From positions 1 to 56,789 of the forward strand of contig JAETPP010000003.1 of assembly GCA_021771115.1 (NCBI GenBank): a stretch of DNA of 56,789 bases. The letters run 5' to 3'. This DNA comes from Bacillota bacterium. GTDB taxonomy: Bacteria; Bacillota; Clostridia; Oscillospirales; Acutalibacteraceae. This document shows, piece after piece, positions 8,998-17,210 of the stretch. The notes beneath the pieces were generated by a model. That model was given only the letters and a program-made list of their open reading frames with translations. It ran no database searches and was not told where the DNA came from. Every line of letters starts with the position of its first letter. Positions within the stretch are counted from its first letter, which is position 1. Both the position numbers and the translations under genes were made by a program.

Positions 8998-9639
8998 ATG
9001 AGCACAGGAAAAAGAAACTACAGCAAAGAACTGGAAACGCTTCTGCAGGAGATCGAAAAAAGCGGCAAGCGCCCCTCTTTACTGCTTCATGTGTGCTGCG
9101 CACCCTGTTCCAGCTATGTGCTGGAATACCTTTCCCGCTATTTTTCCATTTTCATTCTTTATTATAACCCCAACATCAGCCCACAGGCGGAATATGAAAA
9201 GCGAAGGGCGGAATTGGAGCGGCTGCTTTCCGCTATGCCTTTGGAAGGCCCTGTAACGCTGCTGCCCTGCGATTACGAGGGAGAAAAGTTTTTGGAGGCG
9301 GCGAAAGGCTTGGAGCAAGCGCCGGAGGGCGGCGAGCGGTGTACCAAATGCTTTCGGCTCCGTCTGCGGCGGGCGGCGGAAGAGGCAAAGCTTCGGGGCT
9401 TTGAGTATTTTACGACCACTCTTTCCATCAGCCCGCTGAAAAACGCTGAGCTCTTAAACAGGCTCGGAGAAGAGATCGGAAAGGAAACCGGCGTGGCGCA
9501 TCTGCCTGCCGATTTCAAAAAGAAAGAGGGTTATAAGCGTTCCATAGAGCTTTCCAGGGAATACTCTCTGTATCGTCAGAATTACTGTGGCTGTGTTTTT
9601 TCCAAAGCACAGCGGGAAAAGGCAGGAAAGGAAGGATAA
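8998..9639 (+). CDS. queH: Epoxyqueuosine reductase QueH
   Basis: 213 residues from ATG 8998, which has AAAGGAG 8 bp upstream; the TTG at 8977 precedes that ribosome site. The sequence LLLHVCCAPCSSYVLEYL near residue 30 and RCTKCFRLRL near 115 carry the paired cysteines of QueH (formerly DUF208), with YCGCVFS at the end. QueH reduces epoxyqueuosine to queuosine in tRNA and replaces the unrelated QueG. No other queuosine genes are in the window. It begins a plus-strand cluster of four closely spaced or overlapping genes. Confidence 0.93.
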   Translation: MSTGKRNYSKELETLLQEIEKSGKRPSLLLHVCCAPCSSYVLEYLSRYFSIFILYYNPNISPQAEYEKRRAELERLLSAMPLEGPVTLLPCDYEGEKFLEAAKGLEQAPEGGERCTKCFRLRLRRAAEEAKLRGFEYFTTTLSISPLKNAELLNRLGEEIGKETGVAHLPADFKKKEGYKRSIELSREYSLYRQNYCGCVFSKAQREKAGKEG

Positions 9640-9641
9640 GC

Positions 9642-10475
9642 TTGTCTGTTACGCATCATGGGATCGTCTATCGCGCTGCGGATACCCACGCCCATATTTA
9701 TCCCGGAAAGATCGCGGAGAAGGCCACCGCCTCTGTGGGCGACTTTTATCATGTGGATATGCTGAATGTAGGCTTGCCCCATGTGCTGGCACAGCGGGGC
9801 GGCGCTGCCGGGATCGATCGTTTTCTCGTTTGCTCTGTGGCCACAAAGGTGGAGCAGGTGCGGTCTATCAATGAGTTCATTGAAAAAAAGTGCGGGGAAT
9901 ACCCGCAGTTTACCGGCCTTGCCGCCTGGCATCAGGAGGTGAGGGACATGGAAGCGGAGCTTGACGATATTCAAAGCAGAGGCTTAAAGGGGATCAAGCT
10001 GCACCCGGATTTTCAGAAATTTTTTATTGACGATGAAAACATGCTTCCTTTTTACGAGGAAGCAAACCGGCGGGGCCTTCCCATCCTGTTTCATATGGGA
10101 GACAACCGCACGGATTTTTCTTCTCCCCGCAGGCTGATGAACGTGCTGGAAAAGCTGCCGGAGCTCACCTGCATTGCCGCACATTTCGGCGGATATACGG
10201 AATGGGAGGAGGCCCGCAGAGTGCTGAAGGGAACAAACGTATTTGTTGATACCTCCAGCTCACTGTTTGCCCTTACAAAGGAGCAGGCCCGCAAATGCAT
10301 TGAGCATTTCGGTGTGGAACACACCATGTTTGGAACAGATTTTCCCATGTGGGACCCAAAAGAGGAAGTGGAACGCTTCTTTGCCCTGGAGCTGAGCGAA
10401 GAGGAGAACCGCCGCATTCTTTATGATAATTTTGCCCGGCTGTTCCACGTGGAAGCGGATGAGAAAAATGGATAA
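9642..10475 (+). CDS. Amidohydrolase family 2 metal-dependent hydrolase
   Basis: 277 residues from a TTG start with AAAGGAAGG upstream, just after queH. A TIM-barrel metal site is readable: ADTHAHIYP (first HxH, about 15), GIKLHPDF (about 118), LFHMGDN (about 144), AAHFGG (about 173) and FGTDFPMWD (about 230, metal Asp). This matches the amidohydrolase_2 / ACMSD-like superfamily, whose members hydrolyse or decarboxylate small cyclic and carboxylate compounds. The substrate cannot be told from sequence. The stop overlaps the start of the next gene. Confidence 0.85.
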   Translation: MSVTHHGIVYRAADTHAHIYPGKIAEKATASVGDFYHVDMLNVGLPHVLAQRGGAAGIDRFLVCSVATKVEQVRSINEFIEKKCGEYPQFTGLAAWHQEVRDMEAELDDIQSRGLKGIKLHPDFQKFFIDDENMLPFYEEANRRGLPILFHMGDNRTDFSSPRRLMNVLEKLPELTCIAAHFGGYTEWEEARRVLKGTNVFVDTSSSLFALTKEQARKCIEHFGVEHTMFGTDFPMWDPKEEVERFFALELSEEENRRILYDNFARLFHVEADEKNG

Positions 10476-11226
10476 AACAGCCTTTCTGGCGGCATGCCAA
10501 AAAGTGATGGATGAGGGTCGAACAAAACAGGGGATCGGCACTCTGGGAGAAAAGACCCTTCACGCGGTGCTGAAGCACTATTTTGATCCTGTGGAAGAGC
10601 ACCACGAGATCCGTGTGGGCTCTTATGTGGCGGATATTCGAAACGCGGAAGGGATCTTTGAGATCCAAACGCGCGGCTTTGACCGTCTGTGGGGAAAGCT
10701 GGAAGCCTTTTTGCCGGAAGCTCCTGTTACGGTGATCTATCCTGTTCCCACCATAAAATGGCTTTCCTGGCTGGAGGAGGACGGAACAGCCTCGCCGAAA
10801 CGGAAAAGCCCGAAGCGTTACGGCGCGGCGGAGATCCTGCCGGAGCTCTATAAGCTCAAGCCCTGGCTGGGACGGCGGGAGCTCCGGTTCTGCGTACTGC
10901 TTCTTGAGGTGGAGGAATACCGGCTGAAAAACGGCTGGAGTGAAGACGGAAAACGAGGGGCCACTCGCTTTGAAAGGCTGCCGGTAGATCTGCTGGATGA
11001 GGTTTGGCTGTGCTCTCCGGCGGATTATTTGAGCTTGGTTCCGGAAGGCCTGCCGGCAGAATTTACGGTAAAGCAATACGCGAAGGCCTCCGGGCTCTCC
11101 GGGAAGAAGGCCTCTGTGGCGGTGAATGTACTGTTTTCCATAGGCACTTTGCAGCGTGTGGGAAAACAGAAAAACGCCTACCTGTATAAACGGAATTGTG
11201 AGGAAAACAATGAGCGGTTACACTGA
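10468..11226 (+). CDS. Unrecognised protein with a PD-(D/E)XK nuclease-like core
   Basis: 252 residues from ATG 10468; ATG 10459 is possible. I do not recognise a named family. The N-terminal third has the order of a PD-(D/E)XK fold: a helix with conserved-type Glu (GTLGEKTLHAVLKHYF), then GSYVADI (Asp), then GIFEIQTRGF (ExQ in place of ExK). The C-terminal third (EFTVKQYAKASGLSGKKAS and onward) looks like a winged helix, ending in an aromatic Tyr-rich strand. It overlaps the preceding stop by 8 bp and the next start by 17 bp, so it is probably translationally coupled. Nuclease activity is inference, and Gln for Lys could mean altered activity. Confidence 0.6.
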   Translation: MDKTAFLAACQKVMDEGRTKQGIGTLGEKTLHAVLKHYFDPVEEHHEIRVGSYVADIRNAEGIFEIQTRGFDRLWGKLEAFLPEAPVTVIYPVPTIKWLSWLEEDGTASPKRKSPKRYGAAEILPELYKLKPWLGRRELRFCVLLLEVEEYRLKNGWSEDGKRGATRFERLPVDLLDEVWLCSPADYLSLVPEGLPAEFTVKQYAKASGLSGKKASVAVNVLFSIGTLQRVGKQKNAYLYKRNCEENNERLH

Positions 11227-12361
11227 GGTGATCCTTCAGGCGCTGGTGTTCTTTCCATTGGCTGCCGCATTGATCACACTGCCTTTTGTCATTCATCATT
11301 ATCGGAAATTCGGAAGCATTACCTTTCCCCGTGTCTTCCTGGTGTACTCCTTTGTACTTTACCTGATGTGCGCCTACTTTCTGGTGATCTTACCTTTGCC
11401 GGATCGGGCGGAAGTGGCAAAGCTGACTTCGCCTACTGTGCAGCTGGTTCCCTTCAGCTTTTTTCGGGAGCTTCCCCGGGAAACCGATTTCCGGCTGGCT
11501 GAGGCCTCTACATGGCTTCCGGCGTTGGCAAGCAATTTTACGCTGCAATTTGTATTTAATATTGCCTTATTGTTCCCCCTGGGATTTTATCTGCGCTACT
11601 ATTTTCGCAGAAAGGCGTTGGGTACGGCGATCGTCTGCTTTTGTGTCAGCCTGTTCTTTGAGCTGACGCAGCTTTCCGGACTGTATGGGATCTATCCGCG
11701 CCCTTACCGGCTTTTCGATGTGGATGACCTGCTCTGCAACACCCTGGGCGGCTTGCTGGGGTATCTGGTGACAGGGGCTTTTTTGAAGCTTCTGCCGGAT
11801 CGGGACAAAATCGACGAGCGTTCTTACCAAAAGGGTATGCGTGTCACATTCCCGCGAAGGCTGCTTTCCTTCTGCGTGGATATGCTGTTTGTTTCTCTGC
11901 TTTCCTGGCCGGTAGGGCTGGGGCTGTCCTTTATTTCTTTAGAAAGATACGCTTTTGCGGCTGCCTATCTTTTCTATTTTGTTTTGCTGCAGTGGCTCTG
12001 GAAAGGAAAAAGCCTGGGAAAACGGCTGACAAAGATCTGTGTGGTGGACGAAAACGGCCACGCGCCCTCGCTGGGTAAATTGACGCTGCGGTATGGCTTT
12101 CTTTGTGCGGCGGCCGCGGCTTTTTCTCTGCTTTCTGATTTGCTTTCCGGTTTTTCTGACTATGCGCTGTTTGGCGCTTTCCTGCAAATCGGAATAACGC
12201 TGGGAGTCCTGCTGTGGTTTTTGGTGGATACTATTCAGAATCACAATTCCGTTTCCGGCAGGGATTATTTGCATGGAAGGCTTTCCAAAACAAAGCTTTC
12301 CAGTACCGTCCGGCGGGAGCCGAAGTCAGACGATTTTTCCGATGGAATACCTGGCGCTTAA
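11210..12361 (+). CDS. VanZ-like / RDD membrane protein fusion
   Basis: 383 residues from the ATG at 11210, inside the previous gene. The N-terminal half is VanZ-like, with four to five membrane segments and typical VLVPFSFFRE-like and FDVDDLLCNTLGGLLGY sequences. The C-terminal half, from about residue 205 (RRLLSFCVDMLFVSLLS), is an RDD domain with LLQWLWKGKSLGKRLTKICVVD. The VanZ family is linked to teicoplanin resistance in enterococci, but most members have unknown roles. RDD proteins are poorly defined membrane proteins. The 3' end overlaps the convergent GH18 gene by 36 bp. Confidence 0.82.
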   Translation: MSGYTEVILQALVFFPLAAALITLPFVIHHYRKFGSITFPRVFLVYSFVLYLMCAYFLVILPLPDRAEVAKLTSPTVQLVPFSFFRELPRETDFRLAEASTWLPALASNFTLQFVFNIALLFPLGFYLRYYFRRKALGTAIVCFCVSLFFELTQLSGLYGIYPRPYRLFDVDDLLCNTLGGLLGYLVTGAFLKLLPDRDKIDERSYQKGMRVTFPRRLLSFCVDMLFVSLLSWPVGLGLSFISLERYAFAAAYLFYFVLLQWLWKGKSLGKRLTKICVVDENGHAPSLGKLTLRYGFLCAAAAAFSLLSDLLSGFSDYALFGAFLQIGITLGVLLWFLVDTIQNHNSVSGRDYLHGRLSKTKLSSTVRREPKSDDFSDGIPGA

Positions 12362-13609
12362 GAGTGCCCAGTTTTGCGCGAAGGGACGCATAATGTTCCA
12401 ATAGCCGCCGCCGCGCAGGGAAAATTCATCCATCAGGTTAAATTTTCCCTCAATGCTCCGCACATCTTCAAACCAGACTACATGCTTTTGGTTTGCGTAT
12501 CCCCGATAGTCAAAGGTGGGGGAGTATGCGGTGCCGTCAAATTGGATCGCCACGTTGTTCCTCTGGGCGATCTCTACTGCGTACTCGTTGCCGATGGCGG
12601 TGGCCCTTGTGATCCCCCGCTCAAAGGGAAGGATCCAGTCATAGCCGTAATTTGGTATTCCCATCATAATTTTTTCCGGAGGGATAGCGGAAACGCCGTA
12701 TTCTATTACTTTTCTCACCTGGTTTAAGGGCGCTACAGCCATGGGCGGGCCATAGGTATAGCCCCATTCATAGGTCATCAGCAGCACCGTGTCAGCCAGT
12801 GCTCCGATCGCCGCGTAATCGTGAGATTCGTAGAGAAGCCCCGCCTGTCCGGCCGAGGATTTTGGGGCCAGATCCACGTTGACAAAAAAGCCCTCCGCAT
12901 GTATCCGTTCAATAGCGCGGCGCAGAAAGTTCTGGAAATTTCCCGCGTCCTCCGGCGCCACATACTCAAAATCGATATCCAGCCCTAAATAGCCTTTTTC
13001 CTTCATCACCGCCACGATCTGGTCCAGCAGCTTATCCTGCAGGGGAATATCCCGAAACAGCAGGCTGGCCCGCTGTCCGCTGAAGTTGCCGTCCTCTGTG
13101 ATGGAAGAAAGCAGCATGACAGGGGCCACCCTATATTCATAGGCCATGTTGATCATTTCCTGGTCGTCTATGGGGATCAATTCTCCTGTTTCCGTGAAGC
13201 CGTATCCGAAAATCGTAAGATAGCTGAGATAGGGCAGGGAGCGCCGCAGAATATCCCTGCGAATATAGGGGTAAGCATAGCCGTTTAGAAAGATTTCTCT
13301 AAGCTTTGGATCCTGAAAGTAGATCACAATGTTTTGGCCTGCCATGAGATAGGAAGAAAAAATCAGCTCGGGATTATTTTGAAGCAGCTCGATCTCCGAC
13401 ACGGAAAATTGCGCCGCAATGGTTTCCAGAGTGTCTCCCGGCTTTACGGTATACACAAGCTCCGGAATGAGAATGAGCAGTGCCTGGCCTACAGGCAGCT
13501 GCTGGAGATTTCTTATGCCGTTGTCACTGATGATCCGGCTGGCGGACACGCCATATTGACGGGCCAATCTCCATACGGTATCTCCTGGCCTGACTGTGTG
13601 GATCACCAT
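12326..13609 (-). CDS. LysM-GH18 spore cortex-lytic-type N-acetylglucosaminidase (SleL/YaaH-like)
   Basis: 427 residues from ATG 13609 (AGAAAGG upstream); the ORF-track start adds 24 residues with no better ribosome site. Two LysM repeats occur (about 1-48, VIHTVRPGDTVWRLARQYGV; about 50-97, VYTVKPGDTLETIAAQFSV), then a GH18 barrel with GLDIDFEY as the catalytic DxxDxDxE region (about 209-216) and MTYEWGY. This arrangement matches YaaH/SleL, which digest spore cortex peptidoglycan. There is no signal peptide, also typical for YaaH. It supports a sporulating host. The convergent 3' overlap leaves no terminator between it and the VanZ gene. Confidence 0.9.
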   Translation of the reverse strand: MVIHTVRPGDTVWRLARQYGVSASRIISDNGIRNLQQLPVGQALLILIPELVYTVKPGDTLETIAAQFSVSEIELLQNNPELIFSSYLMAGQNIVIYFQDPKLREIFLNGYAYPYIRRDILRRSLPYLSYLTIFGYGFTETGELIPIDDQEMINMAYEYRVAPVMLLSSITEDGNFSGQRASLLFRDIPLQDKLLDQIVAVMKEKGYLGLDIDFEYVAPEDAGNFQNFLRRAIERIHAEGFFVNVDLAPKSSAGQAGLLYESHDYAAIGALADTVLLMTYEWGYTYGPPMAVAPLNQVRKVIEYGVSAIPPEKIMMGIPNYGYDWILPFERGITRATAIGNEYAVEIAQRNNVAIQFDGTAYSPTFDYRGYANQKHVVWFEDVRSIEGKFNLMDEFSLRGGGYWNIMRPFAQNWALLSARYSIGKIV

Positions 13610-13688
13610 ACCGTAAACCTTCTTTCTATAAAAACTCTGTCCAAAAGTATGCGGGCAGAGAATCTGGTATGCAAAAGACATTTCCAGG

Positions 13689-13717
13689 TTGCGGGATCTT
13701 TTCTTTTCCTGTATAAT
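13689..13717 (+). promoter_or_regulatory. Promoter of the 90-residue ORF
   Basis: TTGCGG, a 17-bp spacer and TATAAT, 35 bp before the ATG, divergent from the GH18 gene. Confidence 0.65.
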
Positions 13718-13752
13718 TTAGGTATATTTTTCTGAGCGAAGGAGCGTACAGT

Positions 13753-14025
13753 ATGGAAGCAGAAACGATGGATCTACAGAAGCTGACCTTTTTTACGGAG
13801 GGAAACACCTTTACCGGCAGCAGGACAAAAGACCCTAAAACCGGTGCGCTGCTTCGGTATCTTGTATATCCCGATCGGGAAAATGAGAAGCTGATTGCCT
13901 ATGGGTGGACAACAGATGTCTGCTTTGAAAAGGCAAAAGAGCGGCAGGAGGCGTCTTTCCCTCTCAGTGAGCAGGGACTTTCCGAAATACAAGCCTGGCT
14001 TCAGGAGCAGTATCGCGCTATTTGA
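13753..14025 (+). CDS. Small hypothetical protein
   Basis: 90 residues. The ATG has GAAGGAG 8 bp upstream and a good promoter before it, so the gene is probably real. The product is soluble and mixed alpha/beta in character, with strand-like stretches (LTFFTEGNTFTGSRTKDP, LLRYLVYPD, KLIAYGWTTDVCFEKA) and a C-terminal helix. No motif is recognised and no function is proposed. It stands alone between the GH18 gene and the nfnAB control region; a terminator-type hairpin occurs 180 bp downstream. Confidence 0.65.
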   Translation: MEAETMDLQKLTFFTEGNTFTGSRTKDPKTGALLRYLVYPDRENEKLIAYGWTTDVCFEKAKERQEASFPLSEQGLSEIQAWLQEQYRAI

Positions 14026-14202
14026 GAAGCGGCATTGTTTCCAGTGAGAGCCGCGGAACAGAAAAGCAAAAGCTTCTGAAAAATTACTGGGATTTTAAGT
14101 TGTTGACAATTGCCGACTTTATCATTTCATTTACATCTGCTGAAGTGCTGCTGTTACGACGCCAAAGTGGACTTCTAAGCGAAAGGGTTTTCTGTTCTCG
14201 AC

Positions 14203-14229
14203 CGCCGGGGCAATGCTCCGGCGTTTTTT
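14203..14229 (+). terminator. Terminator in the nfnA upstream region
   Basis: CGCCGG-g-GC AAT GC-t-CCGGCG followed by TTTTTT. It would end the transcript of the 90-residue ORF with a 180-nt 3' tail. Confidence 0.8.
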
Positions 14230-14310
14230 GCAGAATTGTTTTTCGCGTGATTTGGCGCCGTTCTTTGTGAAGGATATTTTCTGCTGTTTTTGAGTTTCCT
14301 GAATTTACGT

Positions 14311-14339
14311 TTGATTCCGCGTGAAAGTTGCGGTATAAT
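14311..14339 (+). promoter_or_regulatory. Promoter upstream of nfnAB
   Basis: TTGATT, a 17-bp spacer and TATAAT. The -10 lies inside the left arm of a 12-bp palindrome. The predicted leader to the nfnA start would be about 145 nt. The interval 14026-14491 holds no convincing gene; it contains this promoter, one terminator and three inverted repeats. Confidence 0.6.
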
Positions 14340-14364
14340 ATCCGCAAAGGGCGCGGATATTATA
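14334..14364. repeat. Perfect 12-bp inverted repeat over the -10 box
   Basis: TATAATATCCGC, a 7-nt spacer and GCGGATATTATA. It overlaps the -10 element, so it could be an operator, or in RNA the base of a leader hairpin. Confidence 0.7.
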
Positions 14365-14376
14365 AGATTTAAATTT

Positions 14377-14417
14377 GTCCCGCCCAGTTCTTCGCTTTGC
14401 TCAGACGGGCGATGGAC
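14377..14417. repeat. Inverted repeat in the nfnA leader
   Basis: GTCC-CGCCC pairs with GGGCG-at-GGAC around a 21-nt loop, with a 2-nt bulge. It lies between two other palindromes in the predicted leader. Confidence 0.45.
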
Positions 14418-14419
14418 AC

Positions 14420-14455
14420 ATTATACCAACGCGCCTTTGGCGCTTATGGTATAAT
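14420..14455. repeat. Second TATAAT-bearing inverted repeat before nfnA
   Basis: ATTATACC...GCGCC-TTT-GGCGC...GGTATAAT is an interrupted palindrome whose right arm ends in TATAAT, 37 bp before the nfnA start. No good -35 is spaced for that TATAAT. It may be a second promoter needing an activator, or an operator. Confidence 0.55.
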
Positions 14456-14491
14456 ACTTGACAATTAAGTTCCTGACAAGGAGTAAGCGCT

Positions 14492-15343
14492 ATGTATAAA
14501 ATCGTAAGTAAAAAAGAATTAAATCCCACAGTGACCAAAATGGAGATCGAGGCTCCTTTCGTCGCTGCCAAAGCAGAGCCCGGCCAGTTTATCATTCTGC
14601 GCGTGGATGAGGAAGGCGAGCGTATCCCTCTTACGGTGGCCGGCTATGACCGCCAGAAGGGCACCGTTGATATTATTTTCCAAATTGTCGGCGCTACCAC
14701 GGAAAAGCTGAATCATCTTGAGGAAGGCGATTCTCTTCACGACTTTGTAGGTCCGCTGGGGGTAGCTACCCATACCGAGGGCTTGAAAAAGGTCTGTATT
14801 GTCGGCGGTGGCGTCGGCTGCGCGATCGCTCTGCCCATTGCGCAGAAGCTGCACGATATGGGCTGTGATGTGACCTCTGTGATCGGCTTCCGCTCCAAGG
14901 ATCTTCTCATTTTGGAGGATGAGTTCCGTGCCGCTTCCAGCCGTCTGTTTGTCATGACAGATGACGGTTCCTATGGCAGGGAAGGCAATGTGTGTGTTCC
15001 TCTGAATGAAATGTTCGGTGCCGGCGAAACTTTTGATGAGGTGATCACCATTGGCCCGCTGATCATGATGAAGTTTGTTGTGGCTGCTACCAAGCCCACT
15101 GGAATTCCTTGCACAGTGTCCATGAATCCCATTATGATCGATGGCACCGGTATGTGCGGCGGCTGTCGTTTGACGCTGAATCAGGACGGCAAAAAGGTGA
15201 CAAAGTTTGCCTGTGTGGACGGCCCCGATTTCAACGGCTATGAGGTGGATTTTGATGAGGCTATGTCCCGAGGCGCCATGTACCACGATTTTGAGCGGCA
15301 TGCTTATGAGGAAACCTGCAATCTCTTTCAAAACAAAAATTGA
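14492..15343 (+). CDS. nfnA: NADH-dependent reduced ferredoxin:NADP+ oxidoreductase, small subunit
   Basis: 283 residues with AAGGAG 9 bp before the ATG. The N-terminal FAD-binding barrel (PGQFIILRVDEEGERIPLT near residue 30) leads to an NAD-binding domain (VCIVGGGVGCAIALPIA near 105), and a C-terminal Cys cluster (MCGGCRL near 222, plus FACVDGP) holds a [2Fe-2S] centre. This matches NfnA and the related dihydroorotate dehydrogenase electron-transfer subunit. Pairing with nfnB 73 bp downstream identifies the electron-bifurcating transhydrogenase, which reversibly couples NADH and reduced ferredoxin to NADP+ reduction in the cytoplasm of anaerobes. The PyrK-like alternative is unlikely because no pyrD is present. 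Confidence 0.93.
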   Translation: MYKIVSKKELNPTVTKMEIEAPFVAAKAEPGQFIILRVDEEGERIPLTVAGYDRQKGTVDIIFQIVGATTEKLNHLEEGDSLHDFVGPLGVATHTEGLKKVCIVGGGVGCAIALPIAQKLHDMGCDVTSVIGFRSKDLLILEDEFRAASSRLFVMTDDGSYGREGNVCVPLNEMFGAGETFDEVITIGPLIMMKFVVAATKPTGIPCTVSMNPIMIDGTGMCGGCRLTLNQDGKKVTKFACVDGPDFNGYEVDFDEAMSRGAMYHDFERHAYEETCNLFQNKN

Positions 15344-15415
15344 AAACAGCGTTCACACTGCGGAAGTAGGCAAAAAACGCCGCATCCCCAGCTTGAGGAA
15401 AGGAAGATACTAGAA

Positions 15416-16834
15416 ATGCCAGCCAATATGAATCCGAAAAAGAACCCAATGCCCACTCAGGAGGCTGCGGTTCGCGCGCATAACTTCCAGGAGGTTGCCA
15501 CAGGCTATTCCGAAGAGGTTGCCATCGATGAGGCCATGCGGTGCCTGAACTGCAAAAACATGCCCTGTGTCAGCGGCTGCCCGGTCAATGTCCATATTCC
15601 TGAATTTATCGCAAAGATCAAGGAAGGCGATTTTGAGGGCGCTTATCAGATCATCAATATCACCTCCAGCCTGCCCGCCGTATGCGGCCGGGTATGCCCT
15701 CAGGAAACCCAGTGTGAAAGCAAGTGCGTTCGCGGTATCAAGGGCGAGCCAGTAGGCATTGGCCGTCTGGAGCGATTTGTGGCGGATTGGCACAATAGCC
15801 ACGCCACGGAAAAGCCCCAGCCCGTTCCTTCCAACGGACATAGAGTAGCTATCGTCGGTTCCGGCCCCTCCGGCCTGACCTGTGCGGGAGACCTTGCCAA
15901 GAAGGGCTATAAAGTCACCGTGTTTGAAGCGTTACATACCGCCGGCGGCGTGCTGGTATACGGGATCCCCGAGTTCCGTCTGCCGAAGGCCATCGTACAG
16001 CAGGAAGTGGATCACCTGGCGGCAATGGGCGTAGATATGGAAACCAATATTGTCATCGGCAAGACCCTGACGGTAGACGAGCTGTTTGAGCAGGGGTATG
16101 AAGCTGTGTTTATCGGCTCCGGAGCGGGCCTTCCCAACTTTATGGGAATTCCCGGTGAATCCCTGAAGGGCGTATATTCCGCCAATGAGTTCCTGACCCG
16201 CAGCAACCTGATGAAATCCTATCTGGATCATCCCGTCACCCCCATTATGAAGGGCGGCAAGGTGGCCGTGGTAGGCGGCGGAAACGTGGCCATGGACGCC
16301 GCCAGGACCGCTCTCCGTTTGGGCGCGGAAAAGGTCTATATCGTATACCGCCGCTCCCTAGAGGAGCTTCCCGCCCGTAAGGAAGAGGTGGAGCACGCCA
16401 TGGAAGAGGGGATCGATTTCCGCCTGCTCAATAACCCGGTGGAGATCCTGGGTTATGAGAACCCCGATGACCGGCGCGATCCCAAGAATGGCTTTGTGAC
16501 CGGTATGAAGTGCATCAAGATGGAGCTGGGTGAGCCCGATGAAAAGGGACGTCGCCGTCCTGTTCCCGTAGAGGACAGCGAGTTTACCTTGGAGGTGGAT
16601 ACCGTGGTCATGGCGATCGGCACTTCTCCCAACCCGCTGATCAAGTCCACCACTAAGGGTCTGGAGACCCAGAAGTGGGGCGGTATCATTATCAATGAGG
16701 ACACCGGATTGACCAGCCGCGAGGGCGTGTACGCCGGCGGCGATGCCGTGACCGGAGCCGCCACGGTAATTTCCGCCATGGGTGCGGGCAAGCTGGCCGC
16801 TAAGTCCATTGATGAGTACCTGAGCGGTAAATAG
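15416..16834 (+). CDS. nfnB: NADPH-dependent oxidoreductase, glutamate synthase small chain-like (NfnB)
   Basis: 472 residues. The N-terminal iron-sulfur domain has CLNCKNMPCVSGCPVNVHIP (about 42) and VCGRVCPQETQCESKC (about 88). Then come FAD-binding GSGPSGLTCAGDLAKKGY (about 148) and NADP-binding VVGGGNVAMDAARTALRLG (about 285) dinucleotide folds, with a C-terminal GDAVTGAATVI FAD contact. This is the GltA-type flavoprotein that is NfnB when partnered by NfnA. It carries the bifurcating FAD and the NADPH site. A standalone glutamate synthase role is less likely because no large GltB chain is nearby. A strong terminator follows. Confidence 0.93.
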   Translation: MPANMNPKKNPMPTQEAAVRAHNFQEVATGYSEEVAIDEAMRCLNCKNMPCVSGCPVNVHIPEFIAKIKEGDFEGAYQIINITSSLPAVCGRVCPQETQCESKCVRGIKGEPVGIGRLERFVADWHNSHATEKPQPVPSNGHRVAIVGSGPSGLTCAGDLAKKGYKVTVFEALHTAGGVLVYGIPEFRLPKAIVQQEVDHLAAMGVDMETNIVIGKTLTVDELFEQGYEAVFIGSGAGLPNFMGIPGESLKGVYSANEFLTRSNLMKSYLDHPVTPIMKGGKVAVVGGGNVAMDAARTALRLGAEKVYIVYRRSLEELPARKEEVEHAMEEGIDFRLLNNPVEILGYENPDDRRDPKNGFVTGMKCIKMELGEPDEKGRRRPVPVEDSEFTLEVDTVVMAIGTSPNPLIKSTTKGLETQKWGGIIINEDTGLTSREGVYAGGDAVTGAATVISAMGAGKLAAKSIDEYLSGK

Positions 16835-16844
16835 CATATAAAAA

Positions 16845-16906
16845 AACAGAAACAGAGAAGGTCAAGTATGCACTTTGCCTTCTCTGCTTCTGTTAGAGCT
16901 TTTTTC
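16845..16906. terminator. Terminator after nfnB
   Basis: AACAGAA-a-CAGAGAAGG pairs with CCTTCTCTG-c-TTCTGTT, followed by AGAGCTTTTTTC. An A-run on the left allows use by the minus-strand gene as well. Confidence 0.88.
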
Positions 16907-17189
16907 AATACGGTAAATATATCAGGCAGGTACCGCCGGCCAAAAGACTTACGAAATTTCCCACTAAGGCGAACAAGGCCGCCCGCTTTTTGGAATGCTC
17001 CTTCAACAGAGCGCAAAGGGAAATGAGCTCTGTCAGAAATACCGCAATTTCAATCGAAGCGTAAAAGAACAGCAGGTAAGCTGTGGATATTTCTGATATC
17101 CCTTGCTGAAAGAAAAGGAAGTTGAGTCCCGCTTGCGTGATCCCATTGACTAGAAAAAATGATCCAGTTCCTTTTGCTGCGATACCCAA
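16905..17189 (-). CDS. Small membrane protein, possibly frameshifted at its 5' end
   Basis: 94 residues from a TTG start, with three or four hydrophobic segments (FFLVNGITQAGLNFLFF, AYLLFFYASIEIAVFLTELISL, AALFALVGNFVSLLAGGTCLIYL). No family is recognised. It begins 22 bp after the msrC stop and in the same frame. No good ribosome site precedes the TTG. A different frame just upstream (MERKIFIEGLLFLLFG from 17232, overlapping the msrC stop) would add a plausible first membrane segment, so a single-base indel or sequencing error is possible. It is probably co-transcribed with msrC. Confidence 0.5.
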   Translation of the reverse strand: MGIAAKGTGSFFLVNGITQAGLNFLFFQQGISEISTAYLLFFYASIEIAVFLTELISLCALLKEHSKKRAALFALVGNFVSLLAGGTCLIYLPY

Positions 17190-17210
17190 ACAGCAGAAAC
17201 AGCAGGCCTT

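Noticed and set aside
11210-12361. Glycopeptide resistance locus (VanZ-like here, VanY-like at 2.1 kb)
   Set aside because: The two genes are 8 kb apart, with no vanHAX, vanS or vanR. Both families are common outside resistance.
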